From assembly GCF_018069755.1 (NCBI RefSeq), contig NZ_JAGQDE010000005.1, positions 124,001-188,000 on the forward strand: DNA of 64,000 nt. The letters run 5' to 3'. The position numbers were made by a program, and so were the translations under genes. Shown piece by piece: positions 26,678 to 37,279 of the stretch (position 1 is its first letter; each line of letters opens with the position of its first letter). Origin of the DNA: Ideonella aquatica. Its GTDB lineage: Bacteria; Pseudomonadota; Gammaproteobacteria; Burkholderiales; Burkholderiaceae_C. The notes under the pieces are model-generated. The model was not told the DNA's origin. It saw nothing but the letters and a program-made list of their open reading frames with translations, and searched no databases.

Positions 26678-26692
26678 CACCGCAGTACGACC

Positions 26693-26708
26693 GGCGTTCC
26701 GCGTGCCA
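26693..26708 (-). promoter_or_regulatory. Probable sigma-54 promoter of lanM
   Basis: Minus strand TGGCACGCGGAACGCC: the -24 half is a perfect TGGCACG and the -12 GC is at the right spacing, but the TT before it is replaced by AC. Predicted start near 26682 leaves a leader of about 55 nt. It lies downstream of the dehydrogenase terminator, so lanM appears to be a separate transcription unit. Confidence 0.55.
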
Positions 26709-26746
26709 GGCCTTTGTGCGGCAGGTCAAGTGCGGCGCCCAAGAAA

Positions 26747-26769
26747 AGGGGCCCCTGGTCGGGGCCCCT
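26747..26769 (-). terminator. Rho-independent terminator after the lanthanide-type dehydrogenase
   Basis: Stem AGGGGCCCC / GGGGCCCCT with a 5-nt loop; on the minus strand it is followed by TTTTC. It separates the dehydrogenase transcript from lanM. Confidence 0.75.
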
Positions 26770-26796
26770 CGGCATGTCAGACGGCGCTTCGTCGGA

Positions 26797-28533
26797 TCAC
26801 TTCAACATCTTGAAGACCCAGACCGAACCACCCTGCTCCAGGTAGTTGACCTTCTTGGCCACGTCGCCACCCCACAGCGGCACCGCACCACCCCAGCCCG
26901 AGACCACAGCGACGTACTGCTCGCCCTTGTCTTCCCAGGTGACCGGGGGAGCCACGACGCCGGAGCCGGTCTGGAACTTCCAGACGATCTTGCCGGTCTT
27001 GGCATCGGCGGCCTGCAGGTAGCCTTCCGGCGTGCCCCAGAACACCAGGTTGCCGCCGGTGGTCAGCACACCCCCCCACAGCGGGGCGTTGTTCGGCGAT
27101 TCCCAGACGATCTTGCCGGTCTTCGGATCGATCGCGCGCAGCGCGCCGATCGGGCCGTCGTTCAGCGTCTTGATCGTGAAGCCGGCGCCCAGGTAGGCCG
27201 CACCCTTCTTGTAGGTGATCGGCTCGTTCCAGATCTCCATGCCCCACTCGTTGGCCGGCACGTAGAACAGGCCGGTCTGCGGGCTGTAGGCCATCGGCAT
27301 CTGGTTCTTGCCGCCCAGGAAGGACGGGGCGGCGAAGACGCTCTGGCCCTTCTTGCCATCGGCACCGGCGGTGGGATCGCCCGGGCGGTTCTCAGGCACG
27401 AAGTTCGGCCGGCCGGTCTTCAGGTCGATGCCGGTGGCCCAGGTGACCTTCTTGACGAAGGGGAAGGCGTTGACCAGCTTGCCGGTCTTGGCGTCGTTGA
27501 CGTAGAAGAAACCGTTGCGGTCGGCCTTGCCGCCCAGCACCTGGTTGCCGTCGTCGTAGGTGACGAACTCGTTGACGCCGTCGAAGTCCCAGCCGTCGTT
27601 GGGCGTGTTCTGGTAGTGCCAGACGATCTGGCCGGTCTTCACGTCGATCGCGACGGTCGAGCAGCTGAAGAGGTTGTCACCCTTGCGCAGGTGGCTGTTC
27701 CAGGGGGCCGGGTTGCCGGTGCCGAAGTAGGCCAGGCCGGTCTTGGCGTTGTAGGTGCCGCCCAGCCAGGTGGCCGCGCCACCGGTCTTCCACAGGTCGC
27801 CCGGCCAGCTCTTGCCCTGGGTGCCGGAAACGCCGTTCTCGGTCTTGTTGCCGTTGGCGTCGAACTTGTAGCCCATGTGGCCTTCCACCGTGGGACGCAC
27901 CCAGACCAGCGCACCGGTCTTGGGGTTGCGCGCTTCCACGCGGCCCACCACACCGAATTCGCCGCCGGACACGCCGGTCAGCAGCAGGCCGCCAGCGATC
28001 AGCGGCGCGGCCGAGGCGGAGTAGCCGTCGGCGTAGTTGTCGATCTTCTCCTTCCAGACGACGTCACCGGTGTCCTGGTTCAGGGCCACCAGCTGGGCGT
28101 CCAGCGTGGCGAAGATGACCAGGTTGTCATAGAGCGCGGCGCCGCGGTTGATCACGTCGCAGCAGGGCATGATGCCGTCGGGCAGGCGGTGCTCGTACTT
28201 CCACAGCTTCTGGCCGGTGGCGGCGTCCAGCGCGTAGATGCGCGAGTACGAGCCGGTGACGAACATCTTGCCGTTGTGAATGACCGGCTGCGACTCCTGG
28301 CCGCGCTGCTTTTCGCCGCCGAACGAGAAGGACCAGGCCGGCACCAGCTTGCCGATGTTGCCGGTGTTGATCTTGGCCAGCGGCGAGAAGCGCTGGCCCT
28401 GGGTACCGATGCCCCACGACAGCACGTCGCCGGGCGACTTGGCGTCGTTCTCGATCATCTGGTCGGTGACGACGGCGTGGGCCATCTGGGCCGTGCCGAG
28501 CGTGATCAGCAGGGCAAGCAGTTTCATGCGCAT
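26797..28533 (-). CDS. PQQ-dependent alcohol dehydrogenase, lanthanide-type (PedH/XoxF family)
   Basis: 578 residues, signal peptide ending near AQMAHA; periplasmic quinoprotein. Ligands can be placed: Glu192 (SGGEFG), Asn274 (GTGNPAPWN), catalytic Asp316 and Asp318 in [11 protein letters not shown]. The Asp two residues after the catalytic Asp is the established hallmark of lanthanide-dependent PQQ dehydrogenases. The adjacent-cysteine disulfide is C124-C125. KGDNLFSC and [17 protein letters not shown] are closer to ethanol-type PedH/ExaF than to methanol XoxF, so a broad alcohol range is likely. Start at 28533 follows AGGAG at 7 nt. It has a sigma-54 promoter, a palindrome (site B) and its own terminator, with lanM directly downstream. 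Confidence 0.93.
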   Translation of the reverse strand: MRMKLLALLITLGTAQMAHAVVTDQMIENDAKSPGDVLSWGIGTQGQRFSPLAKINTGNIGKLVPAWSFSFGGEKQRGQESQPVIHNGKMFVTGSYSRIYALDAATGQKLWKYEHRLPDGIMPCCDVINRGAALYDNLVIFATLDAQLVALNQDTGDVVWKEKIDNYADGYSASAAPLIAGGLLLTGVSGGEFGVVGRVEARNPKTGALVWVRPTVEGHMGYKFDANGNKTENGVSGTQGKSWPGDLWKTGGAATWLGGTYNAKTGLAYFGTGNPAPWNSHLRKGDNLFSCSTVAIDVKTGQIVWHYQNTPNDGWDFDGVNEFVTYDDGNQVLGGKADRNGFFYVNDAKTGKLVNAFPFVKKVTWATGIDLKTGRPNFVPENRPGDPTAGADGKKGQSVFAAPSFLGGKNQMPMAYSPQTGLFYVPANEWGMEIWNEPITYKKGAAYLGAGFTIKTLNDGPIGALRAIDPKTGKIVWESPNNAPLWGGVLTTGGNLVFWGTPEGYLQAADAKTGKIVWKFQTGSGVVAPPVTWEDKGEQYVAVVSGWGGAVPLWGGDVAKKVNYLEQGGSVWVFKMLK

Positions 28534-28593
28534 GGGTTGTCTCCTGTAGCGGGGGGCTTCGCGTTGTCACGCCCTGGCACTTCCGGGGCGTTC

Positions 28594-28608
28594 CGGGAGT
28601 TCTTCCCG
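28594..28608. promoter_or_regulatory. CGGGA-N5-TCCCG palindrome, site B, at the lanthanide-type dehydrogenase promoter
   Basis: CGGGAGTTCTTCCCG abuts the -12 element of the sigma-54 promoter and ends 60 bp before the start codon. A protein bound here would cover the predicted transcription start. Confidence 0.65.
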
Positions 28609-28623
28609 GCAAGTGGCGTGCCA
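28608..28623 (-). promoter_or_regulatory. Sigma-54 promoter of the lanthanide-type dehydrogenase
   Basis: Minus strand TGGCACGCCACTTGCC fits TGGCACG-N4-TTGC perfectly, with GG and GC 12 bp apart. Predicted start near 28597 gives a leader of about 64 nt, the same as for pedF. Confidence 0.82.
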
Positions 28624-28738
28624 GTCGCTGCAGGGCCAAAAACTCAGGGTTGGACCGGACGCAGCAGGCTCAAGTCCCCGGGAAAACACGGGGCAATTGC
28701 TCCAGCCTCGCACACCGGTCAGCGCCCGTGCTAGCGCG

Positions 28739-28746
28739 TGTGACGC
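28739..28746. promoter_or_regulatory. TGTGACGC element shared with the pedF upstream region
   Basis: The octamer TGTGACGC lies about 116 bp upstream of the -24 element, just past the moeA stop, and also occurs in the candidate activator site at 6507-6521. An 8-bp match can be chance. Confidence 0.25.
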
Positions 28747-28749
28747 GGC

Positions 28750-30021
28750 TCAGCGCAGGCCGTCGAACAGCCACACCTCGACCTCGTCGCCGGCCGCCAC
28801 GCTGCCCTGGTCATGGCGCAGGCAGACCAGCGCGTTGGCCTCGGCCATGCTGCGCAGGATGCCAGCGCCCTGGGCGCCAGTCAGGCGCACCTGCCAGCCG
28901 CCGCCCTCGGCGGGCTCGACGATGCCGCGCTGGAACTCGCTGCGGCCGGGGCGCTTGCGGATCGCGGCCACGCTGCGCGCGCGCAGGCCCGGCAGCGGGC
29001 GCGGCGTGGCGCCGGAGAGCACCAGCAGCGCCTCGCGGGCAAACACGTAGTAGGTGACCAGCGCCGCCACCGGGTTGCCCGGCAGCGCGAACAACCAGGC
29101 GCGCCGGCCGCCGGGGCCGTCCAGCGGGCCGAAGGCGAAGGGCCGGCCCGGGCGCATCGCCACCTTCCAGAAATCGACCTGGCCGCGCGCGGCCAGCAGG
29201 TCGCGGGTGTAGTCGGCGTCGCCCATGCTGACGCCGCCGCTGGTCAGCACCACGTCGGCCTCGGCGATCGCGCGGTCCAGCGTGGCGTTCAGTGCCGCCG
29301 GGTCGTCGGGCACCAGCCCCAGGTCCAGCACCTCCACCCCCAGGCGCTGCAGCGCGGCCATCAGGCTGTAGCGGTTGCTGTCGTAGATGCAGCCGGGATC
29401 CAGCGGCTGGCCCAGCGTGCGCAGCTCGTTGCCGGTGGAAAACAGCGCCACCTTCAGCCGCCGCAGCACCGCCAGCTCGCTCAGGCCCAGCGAGGCCACC
29501 AGCCCCATCTCGGCCGGCCCCAGCACCGTGCCGGCCGCCAGGGCCGGCTTGCCGCGTGCCAGGTCCTCGCCCTGGGGGCGGCGGTTCTCGCCAGGGCGCA
29601 GCACGCCGGCAGCGATGTGCACGCCGGCAGCGTCGACACGGCACAGCTCGATCGGCACCACCGTGTCCAGGCCGACGGGCATCACGGCGCCGGTCATGAT
29701 GCGCACGGCATGGCCGGGCGGCACCTGCGGTGACGTCGGGGCGCCGGCAAAGACGGTGTCGGCCAGCGGCTGCAGCACGGTGTCGCGGTCAGACGCCAGA
29801 TCGGCCCCGCGGAAGGCATAGCCGTCCATCGCCGAGTTGTCGTGCGCCGGCACATCGATCGGCGAGATCACCGGCTCGGCCAACACCCGGCCCAGGGCCC
29901 GGCCCAGCGGCAGCGTCTCGCGATCGGTGATCGGTCGCAGACTGGCCAGCACCCGGGCGCGGGCCACATCGACAGGCAGTTCGTGGCCGGCGGCCAGCGG
30001 GGAGGGTCCGAGTTCGGGCAT
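28750..30021 (-). CDS. moeA: Molybdopterin molybdenumtransferase
   Basis: 423-residue MoeA, which inserts molybdate (or tungstate) into adenylylated molybdopterin. Characteristic segments are DVPAHDNSAMDGYAFRG, RIMTGAVMPVG, the MogA-like LTSGGVSMGDADYTRD and LPGNPVAALVTY. The ATG at 30021 is preferred; the longer frame reads through the intergenic region into a tupB shadow. It is divergent from the tungstate transporter genes with a palindrome between them, so uptake and cofactor assembly are probably co-regulated. Confidence 0.94.
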   Translation of the reverse strand: MPELGPSPLAAGHELPVDVARARVLASLRPITDRETLPLGRALGRVLAEPVISPIDVPAHDNSAMDGYAFRGADLASDRDTVLQPLADTVFAGAPTSPQVPPGHAVRIMTGAVMPVGLDTVVPIELCRVDAAGVHIAAGVLRPGENRRPQGEDLARGKPALAAGTVLGPAEMGLVASLGLSELAVLRRLKVALFSTGNELRTLGQPLDPGCIYDSNRYSLMAALQRLGVEVLDLGLVPDDPAALNATLDRAIAEADVVLTSGGVSMGDADYTRDLLAARGQVDFWKVAMRPGRPFAFGPLDGPGGRRAWLFALPGNPVAALVTYYVFAREALLVLSGATPRPLPGLRARSVAAIRKRPGRSEFQRGIVEPAEGGGWQVRLTGAQGAGILRSMAEANALVCLRHDQGSVAAGDEVEVWLFDGLR

Positions 30022-30081
30022 GGGTCGCGGGAGCAGCTGGAAGGCGGGTGGCGATTGTCGACGGCGGGCGACGCTTCGCAT

Positions 30082-30103
30082 GATATGCAAGTCGGTGCAT
30101 ATC
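30082..30103. promoter_or_regulatory. Perfect palindrome in the moeA-tupB divergent promoter region
   Basis: GATATGCA-N6-TGCATATC: 8-bp perfect arms in an AT-richer island of the 121-bp gap between moeA and tupB. Position and symmetry suit an oxyanion-responsive regulator (ModE- or TupR-like), but no such regulator gene is in the window. Confidence 0.6.
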
Positions 30104-30142
30104 GCGTTGCGCTCTGCGGCCCGCCAGAATCGCGCCGCCGAA

Positions 30143-30862
30143 ATGAACACGATCTCCGAGAGCCTGCAGCGCGCCCTGCAACTGATCCTGGCTGCCGACC
30201 CCGAGTTGTGGCGCATCGTGCTGCTGTCGCTGCGCGTCAGCGCCAGCGCCTGCGTGGTCGGCGCGCTGATGGGACTGACCCTGGGCGCCTGGCTGGCCGT
30301 GGCCCGCTTTCCGGGCCACAGCGCACTGGTCTGGGCGCTGAACACGCTGCTGGCCCTGCCCTCGGTGGTGGTGGGTCTGCTGGTCTACCTGCTGCTGTCG
30401 CGCTCCGGGCCGCTGGGCGACTGGGGCCTGCTGTTCACGCCCACCGCCATGGTGATCGCGCAAAGCATCCTGGTGGTGCCGCTGATCGCCGCGCTGACCC
30501 GGCGCGTGGTGCTGGGCGCGCTGGCCGAGGGCGGTGACCAGTTGCGCTCGCTGGGGGCCGGCCCGATGCTGTCGGCCGCGCTGATGCTGATGCACGAGCG
30601 CCTGGCGGTGCTGACCATCCTGCTCACCGCCTTCGGCCGGGCGATTGCCGAGGTGGGTGCGGTGATGATCGTCGGCGGCAACATCAACGGCGTGACGCGG
30701 GTGATGACCACCTCGATCGCCCTGGAAACCAGCAAGGGCGACCTGCCGCTGGCGCTGGCGCTGGGCGTGCTGCTGCTGGCGGTGGTGGGGCTGCTCAACG
30801 GCCTGGCCAGCCTGCTGCCCGGCGGCGAAGCGAACGCCACCGACGCGAGGGCCCTGGCATGA
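30143..30862 (+). CDS. tupB: Tungstate/molybdate ABC transporter permease
   Basis: 239 residues with five to six membrane helices and the binding-protein-dependent permease loop (FGRAIAEVGAVMIVGGN) that contacts the ATPase. The segment SLRVSASACVVGALMGL and the overall sequence match TupB-type permeases. Its stop overlaps the ATPase start (ATGA). First gene of tupBCA; proximity to moeA fits supply of tungstate or molybdate to the cofactor pathway. Confidence 0.9.
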   Translation: MNTISESLQRALQLILAADPELWRIVLLSLRVSASACVVGALMGLTLGAWLAVARFPGHSALVWALNTLLALPSVVVGLLVYLLLSRSGPLGDWGLLFTPTAMVIAQSILVVPLIAALTRRVVLGALAEGGDQLRSLGAGPMLSAALMLMHERLAVLTILLTAFGRAIAEVGAVMIVGGNINGVTRVMTTSIALETSKGDLPLALALGVLLLAVVGLLNGLASLLPGGEANATDARALA

Positions 30863-31581
30863 GGCCTGACCTGGCCACCGCGCTGGCCGAGCCGCTGCTG
30901 AGCCTGGACGCTGCCAGCGTGCACTTTGGCAGCGTCTGCGCACTGCAACCGTTGGGGCTGACGCTGTCACGCGGCGAGCGCCTGGCGCTGGTCGGCCCCA
31001 ACGGCTCGGGCAAGACCACGCTGCTGCGGCTGCTGCACGGGCTGCAGGCCCACCAGGGCCAGCGCAGGCTGCACCGGCCGCTGGTGGCGGCGATGCTGTT
31101 CCAGCACCCCTTCCTGCTGCGCCTGTCGGCCTGGCGCAACCTGACGCTGGCGCTGTGGCTGCGGGGGGTGCCGGCCCCGCAGCGCGCCGAGCGCGCGCAG
31201 CGGGCGCTGGAGCGCGTGGGCCTGGCGGAGATGGCCCGGCGCCCTGCGCGGGCGCTGTCGGGCGGCCAGCAGCAGCGCCTGGCCCTGGCCCGCGCCTGGG
31301 CGCTGCAGCCCGACATCCTGTTTCTGGACGAACCCACGGCCAGCCTGGACCCCAGCGCCAAGCGCGAGGTCGAAGCCCTGATCGACGAGTTCGCCCGCGA
31401 CGGCATGACCTTGGTGATGACCAGCCACAACCTGGGCCAGGTCAAGCGCCTGAGCACCCGCGTCATCTGTCTGGACCGCGGCCGCGTGCTGGCCGACCTG
31501 CCCACCGAAGACCTCTTCCACCGAACCGACCTCGCTCCCGAGGTGAGCCTGTTCCTCAAAGGAGAACTCCCATGGACCTGA
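30859..31581 (+). CDS. tupC: Tungstate/molybdate ABC transporter ATPase
   Basis: 240 residues: Walker A GPNGSGKTT, Q-loop AMLFQHPFLL, signature ALSGGQQQRLALARA, Walker B ILFLDEPTASLDP and switch His in VMTSHNLGQ. Standard import ATPase, coupled to tupB by ATGA overlap and to tupA by a 10-bp overlap. No regulatory C-terminal extension (TOBE/mop) is present, which distinguishes it from ModC. Confidence 0.92.
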   Translation: MRPDLATALAEPLLSLDAASVHFGSVCALQPLGLTLSRGERLALVGPNGSGKTTLLRLLHGLQAHQGQRRLHRPLVAAMLFQHPFLLRLSAWRNLTLALWLRGVPAPQRAERAQRALERVGLAEMARRPARALSGGQQQRLALARAWALQPDILFLDEPTASLDPSAKREVEALIDEFARDGMTLVMTSHNLGQVKRLSTRVICLDRGRVLADLPTEDLFHRTDLAPEVSLFLKGELPWT

Positions 31582-32405
31582 TGCCCTTCACCCGCCGCCA
31601 GCTGGGCCTGGCGCTGGCCGCCGCCGTCGCCACCCTCAGCCTGCCCAGCCAAGCCGAAGACAAGTTCATCGTCATGGCCAGCACCACCTCCACCGAGCAG
31701 TCGGGTCTGTTCGGCCACCTGCTGCCGGCCTTCAAGCAGGCCAGCGGGATTGACGTGCGCGTGGTGGCGGTGGGCACCGGGCAGGCGCTGGACATGGGCC
31801 GCCGCGGCGATGCCGATGTGCTCTTCGTGCACGACACCGCCGCCGAGGAGAAGTTCGTCGCCGACGGCTTCTCCACCCAGCGCCGCAACGTCATGTACAA
31901 CGACTTCGTCGTGGTCGGCCCGGCCGCCGATCCGGCCAAGGTCAAGGGCAGCGACATCGGCGCCGCCTTCGGCAAGCTGGCGAGCTCGGGCGCCGGCTTC
32001 ATCTCGCGCGGCGACAAGAGCGGCACCCACGCCGCCGAGCTGCGCCTGTGGAAAGGCGCCGGCGTCGACCTGGCCGCGGCCAAGCCGGCCGGCTACAAGG
32101 AATGCGGCTGCGGCATGGGTCCGGCGCTGAACATGGGGGCCTCCACCGGTGCCTATGTGCTGACCGACCGCGGCACCTGGCTGAACTTCAAGAACCGCCA
32201 GGACCTGGCGGTGCTGGTCGAGGGCGACAAGAAGCTGTTCAACCAGTACGGCGTGATGGTCGTGAACGCTGCCAAGCACCCGCACGTGAAGACCGCGCTG
32301 GCCCAGCAGTTCGCCGACTGGGTGGTGTCGCCGGCTGGCCAGGCCAGCATCAGCGCCTACAAGATCAACGGCGAGCCGCTGTTCTTCCCCAACGCCTCGC
32401 GCTGA
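31572..32405 (+). CDS. tupA: Tungstate-binding periplasmic protein
   Basis: 277 residues. Signal peptide ending near LPSQAED, then the TupA hallmark ASTTSTEQSGLFGHLLP, with Thr/Ser residues that coordinate the oxyanion, and DVLFVHDTAAEEKFV and GDKSGTHAAELRLW. TupA-type proteins prefer tungstate over molybdate, but the sequence alone does not prove selectivity. The ATG lies inside the end of tupC, behind AAAGGAG. Its last 49 bp overlap the end of the opposing BLUF gene. Confidence 0.92.
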   Translation: MDLMPFTRRQLGLALAAAVATLSLPSQAEDKFIVMASTTSTEQSGLFGHLLPAFKQASGIDVRVVAVGTGQALDMGRRGDADVLFVHDTAAEEKFVADGFSTQRRNVMYNDFVVVGPAADPAKVKGSDIGAAFGKLASSGAGFISRGDKSGTHAAELRLWKGAGVDLAAAKPAGYKECGCGMGPALNMGASTGAYVLTDRGTWLNFKNRQDLAVLVEGDKKLFNQYGVMVVNAAKHPHVKTALAQQFADWVVSPAGQASISAYKINGEPLFFPNASR

Positions 32406-32833
32406 ACACCCTGCGCAAACTGGCGCAGCAGCGCCAGCGCCGGTGACAGCGGTTGCCGGCGCTCGGCCACGGCCATGGCGATGCGCCACTGCTCATTGGC
32501 CAGACGCTGCAGCAGCGAGGCGGGCGCCTCCAGGCAGCCCATCTGCCAGTCGGCAAACAGGCGAGTCTCGGTGGGCTCGCGCATCAACACGGTGAGCTGT
32601 TGATGGCGCGGTGACGCGGACACCCGCTGCCAGACCCGCTCGACCGCATCAGGCGGGCCCTCCAGGTACTGCAGGAACTGCCGGCTGTCGTGCAGCAGCA
32701 CGCCGCTGACGCCCACGCTGGCATTGAACATCCGCGCCTTGAGCAGCAACTGGCCGATCTCCACCGCGCTCATCGGCTGGGTGGCTGTGCTGCTGTAGGC
32801 CAGGGCGAGCCAGGTCAAGGGTCGGTTCTCCAT
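32357..32833 (-). CDS. Short BLUF-domain blue-light photoreceptor
   Basis: 158 residues. An FAD-binding BLUF domain fills residues about 6-100; the photo-active Tyr13 (LAYSSTA), Asn38 (ARMFNASVGVSG) and the Gln in RQFLQYLEGP are all present, as are RHQQLTVL and FADWQMGC. No effector domain follows, only a 45-residue helical tail, so it must signal through a partner. EAL/GGDEF proteins elsewhere in the window are possible partners but are not adjacent. The 3' end overlaps tupA antisense by 49 bp. Confidence 0.88.
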   Translation of the reverse strand: MENRPLTWLALAYSSTATQPMSAVEIGQLLLKARMFNASVGVSGVLLHDSRQFLQYLEGPPDAVERVWQRVSASPRHQQLTVLMREPTETRLFADWQMGCLEAPASLLQRLANEQWRIAMAVAERRQPLSPALALLRQFAQGVQREALGKNSGSPLIL

Positions 32834-33081
32834 CGCTTGCGTTCAGCCCTGGTATCGACCAAGCTGTGGGGATGTTGAGCGCCGATCGGCGCACCGGCCC
32901 CATCGCCAGCCCGGGCATGCCCACCGTGGCCAACACCCGCCGCAGGGACCAGGGCACCGTGCAGAGGCCATGCGAACACGACGCTGCCGCTCAGGTGCAG
33001 GCGCAGCGGCAAAAGCTACCCGGGGGCGCACCGGTGCGTTGGCTGGCCGCAGTTCGGACAGGCGGCCAGCGGATCCAGGGC
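32834..33081. other. Intergenic region without a supported gene
   Basis: 248 bp between the BLUF and UPF0149 genes. ORFs here have no recognisable domain or good start, and no promoter or hairpin of note was seen. Confidence 0.5.
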
Positions 33082-33689
33082 TCAGCCCCGCTCGGCCAGG
33101 GCCAGCGCTGCCTCGGCGGCAGCGCGGCTCAAGGACTCGCGCACGGCCGGGTCATCCAGGTCCTCGTTGCCGTCCTCGCCGTCACCGCCCAGCAGCGCGA
33201 TCGGCACCAGTTGCGGGCCCAGTTGCGGGTCGTCGAACAGCGGCGCCCAGGCCGCCGGGTCCAGGTCAGTGGCCTGCAGGAAGCCGGTGCACCAGTCGCC
33301 CGCGTCGGCCCACTCGTGCTCGCCCTGCTCGGCCAGGCTGAACACCGGCTCCCACAGCGTGGGGTGCTCGCGCAAGGTGCTGAGGATGGCCTGCAGGTGA
33401 CGCAGCACCAGCACCACGGTGCGCTTGCGCTGCTGGTTGCTGGCGAAGGGCGCACCGTCCTCACCGTCGCCACCCCAGACCGCGGGCAGCCAGTCGGCGG
33501 TGGGCAGGGTATCGAGCACGCTGGCCGGGCCCACCGCCAGCGCGGTGAGGTAGCCGTCCAGGCCGTCCAGGCTCATCACGCCGTCACGGCCGGACTGGGC
33601 CAGCTGCAGCAGCCACTGGTCCAGCTGCTCCAGCTCGGCCTCGGTCAGCGGCGTGTTGGGCGAGGCGCGGTTGAATTGCGGGTATTGCA

Positions 33690-33690
<1 letters not shown>
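33082..33690 (-). CDS. UPF0149 / YecA-like family protein
   Basis: 202 residues of the UPF0149 (YgfB/YecA) family: LDGYLTALAVGP near residue 45, HPTLWEPVF, WCTGFLQATDLDP and PAAWAPLFDD are family features. Members are helical proteins; some have a C-terminal SEC-C zinc motif, absent here. Function in this lineage is unknown. Its ATG overlaps the serS stop (TGATG), so it is co-transcribed with serS. Confidence 0.85.
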
Positions 33691-36044
<2,354 letters not shown>

Positions 36045-36045
<1 letters not shown>

Positions 36046-36488
36046 CACAGCACCCCGATCACCTGGACCTCGAAGGTCACGGCCTGGCCAGCCAGCGGGT
36101 GGTTGAAATCAAACTCAACCCAGCCCTCGCCCACGGCCCGCACCACACCGGCGAAGCGGCCGGTGTTGTCGGGGGTGGGGAACTCGACCACGTCGCCCAC
36201 CACGTACTCGGCCTCGGGATCGCCCATCTCGTCGAGCACCTGGCGCTTCAGGCGCTGCACCATCTCGGGCTTGCGCGGCCCGAAGGCCTCGCCGGCCGCC
36301 AGCGTGAACGCCTGGCGCGCGCCCTCCTCCAGCCCGATCAGGCGCGCCTCGAAGGCCGGCGACAGCTGGCCGGCGCCCAGCGTCAGCGTGGCCGGCTTGT
36401 CGTTGAACGTGGTGACCACGTCGGCGCCGTCGGGGCCTGCGAGGCGGTAATGCAGGGTCAGGAAGGACCCTTGCTGGATGGTGTTCAC
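36045..36488 (-). CDS. fkpB: SlpA/FkpB-type FKBP peptidyl-prolyl isomerase
   Basis: 147 residues from a GTG at 36488, with no strong ribosome site. FKBP domain interrupted by an insert-in-flap (IF) domain: FLTLHYRL and [20 protein letters not shown] are followed by [15 protein letters not shown] and [18 protein letters not shown]. This is the SlyD/FkpB layout without the His-rich metal tail of SlyD. Cytoplasmic folding helper, coupled to ispH. A longer frame to 36545 exists but its N-terminus lacks family similarity. Confidence 0.88.
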
Positions 36489-36566
36489 GGTGGGAAAACT
36501 GGTAGTCTGGGTGCTGATTTTACGGGTCGCCCCACGCAAGGGCACCTGAATCTCAGGGAGAAGGGC

Positions 36567-37241
36567 ATGACGATCAAGGATCTGCCGGCCGAGTCACGGC
36601 CGCGCGAGAAGCTGCTGGCGCGCGGGCCGGCCGCACTGGCCGACGCCGAATTGCTGGCCCTGCTGCTGCGCACCGGCCTGCCCGGCCAGGGCGTGCTGGC
36701 GCTGGCTGACAGCCTGCTGGCCCGCTTCGGCGGCTTTGGCGGCCTGCTGCACGGCACGCCGGCCGATTTCGGCCAGGTCAAGGGCCTGGGGCCGGCCAAG
36801 CGGGCCGAACTGGCCGCGGTGATGGAGATGGCGCGGCGCGCGCTGGCCCAGCAGATCCGCGCGGAACCGGTGTTCGATGCCCCGGCCAAGGTCAAGGACT
36901 TCGTCGCGCTGAAGCTGGGCGGCCAGCGGCGCGAGGTCTTCGGCGTGCTGTTCCTGGACGGCCAGCACCGGCTGATCGAGTGGCGCGAGCTGTTCCAGGG
37001 CACGCTGACCCAGACCAGCGTCTACCCGCGCGAGGTGGTCAAGGAGGCGCTGGCGCTGAACGCCGGTGCGGTGATCCTGGCCCACAACCACCCCAGTGGC
37101 CTGGCCGAGCCCTCGCGCGCCGACGAGTACCTCACCCAGGCCCTCAAGAGCGCGTTGGCCCTGGTGGACGTGCGTGTGCTGGATCACCTGGTGGTGGGCA
37201 CCGGGCAGGTGATCAGTTTTGCGGAGCGCGGGCTGATCTGA
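36567..37241 (+). CDS. radC: RadC family (JAB/MPN) protein
   Basis: 224 residues: N-terminal helix-hairpin-helix segment ([15 protein letters not shown]) and a C-terminal JAB metalloprotease-like domain with the zinc motif [14 protein letters not shown]. The historic DNA-repair role is disputed, and the natural substrate of RadC proteins is unknown. AGGGAG lies 7 nt before the ATG. Divergent from fkpB-ispH. Confidence 0.92.
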   Translation: MTIKDLPAESRPREKLLARGPAALADAELLALLLRTGLPGQGVLALADSLLARFGGFGGLLHGTPADFGQVKGLGPAKRAELAAVMEMARRALAQQIRAEPVFDAPAKVKDFVALKLGGQRREVFGVLFLDGQHRLIEWRELFQGTLTQTSVYPREVVKEALALNAGAVILAHNHPSGLAEPSRADEYLTQALKSALALVDVRVLDHLVVGTGQVISFAERGLI

Positions 37242-37279
37242 GCTCGGCGCGGTATGGTCGCCGTTTTGCCCGGCCCGCC

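Noticed and set aside
28571-28585. Plus-strand TGGCAC...GC sequence opposite the lanthanide dehydrogenase promoter
   Set aside because: The -12 element lacks TT and no plus-strand gene starts downstream; moeA is on the other strand.
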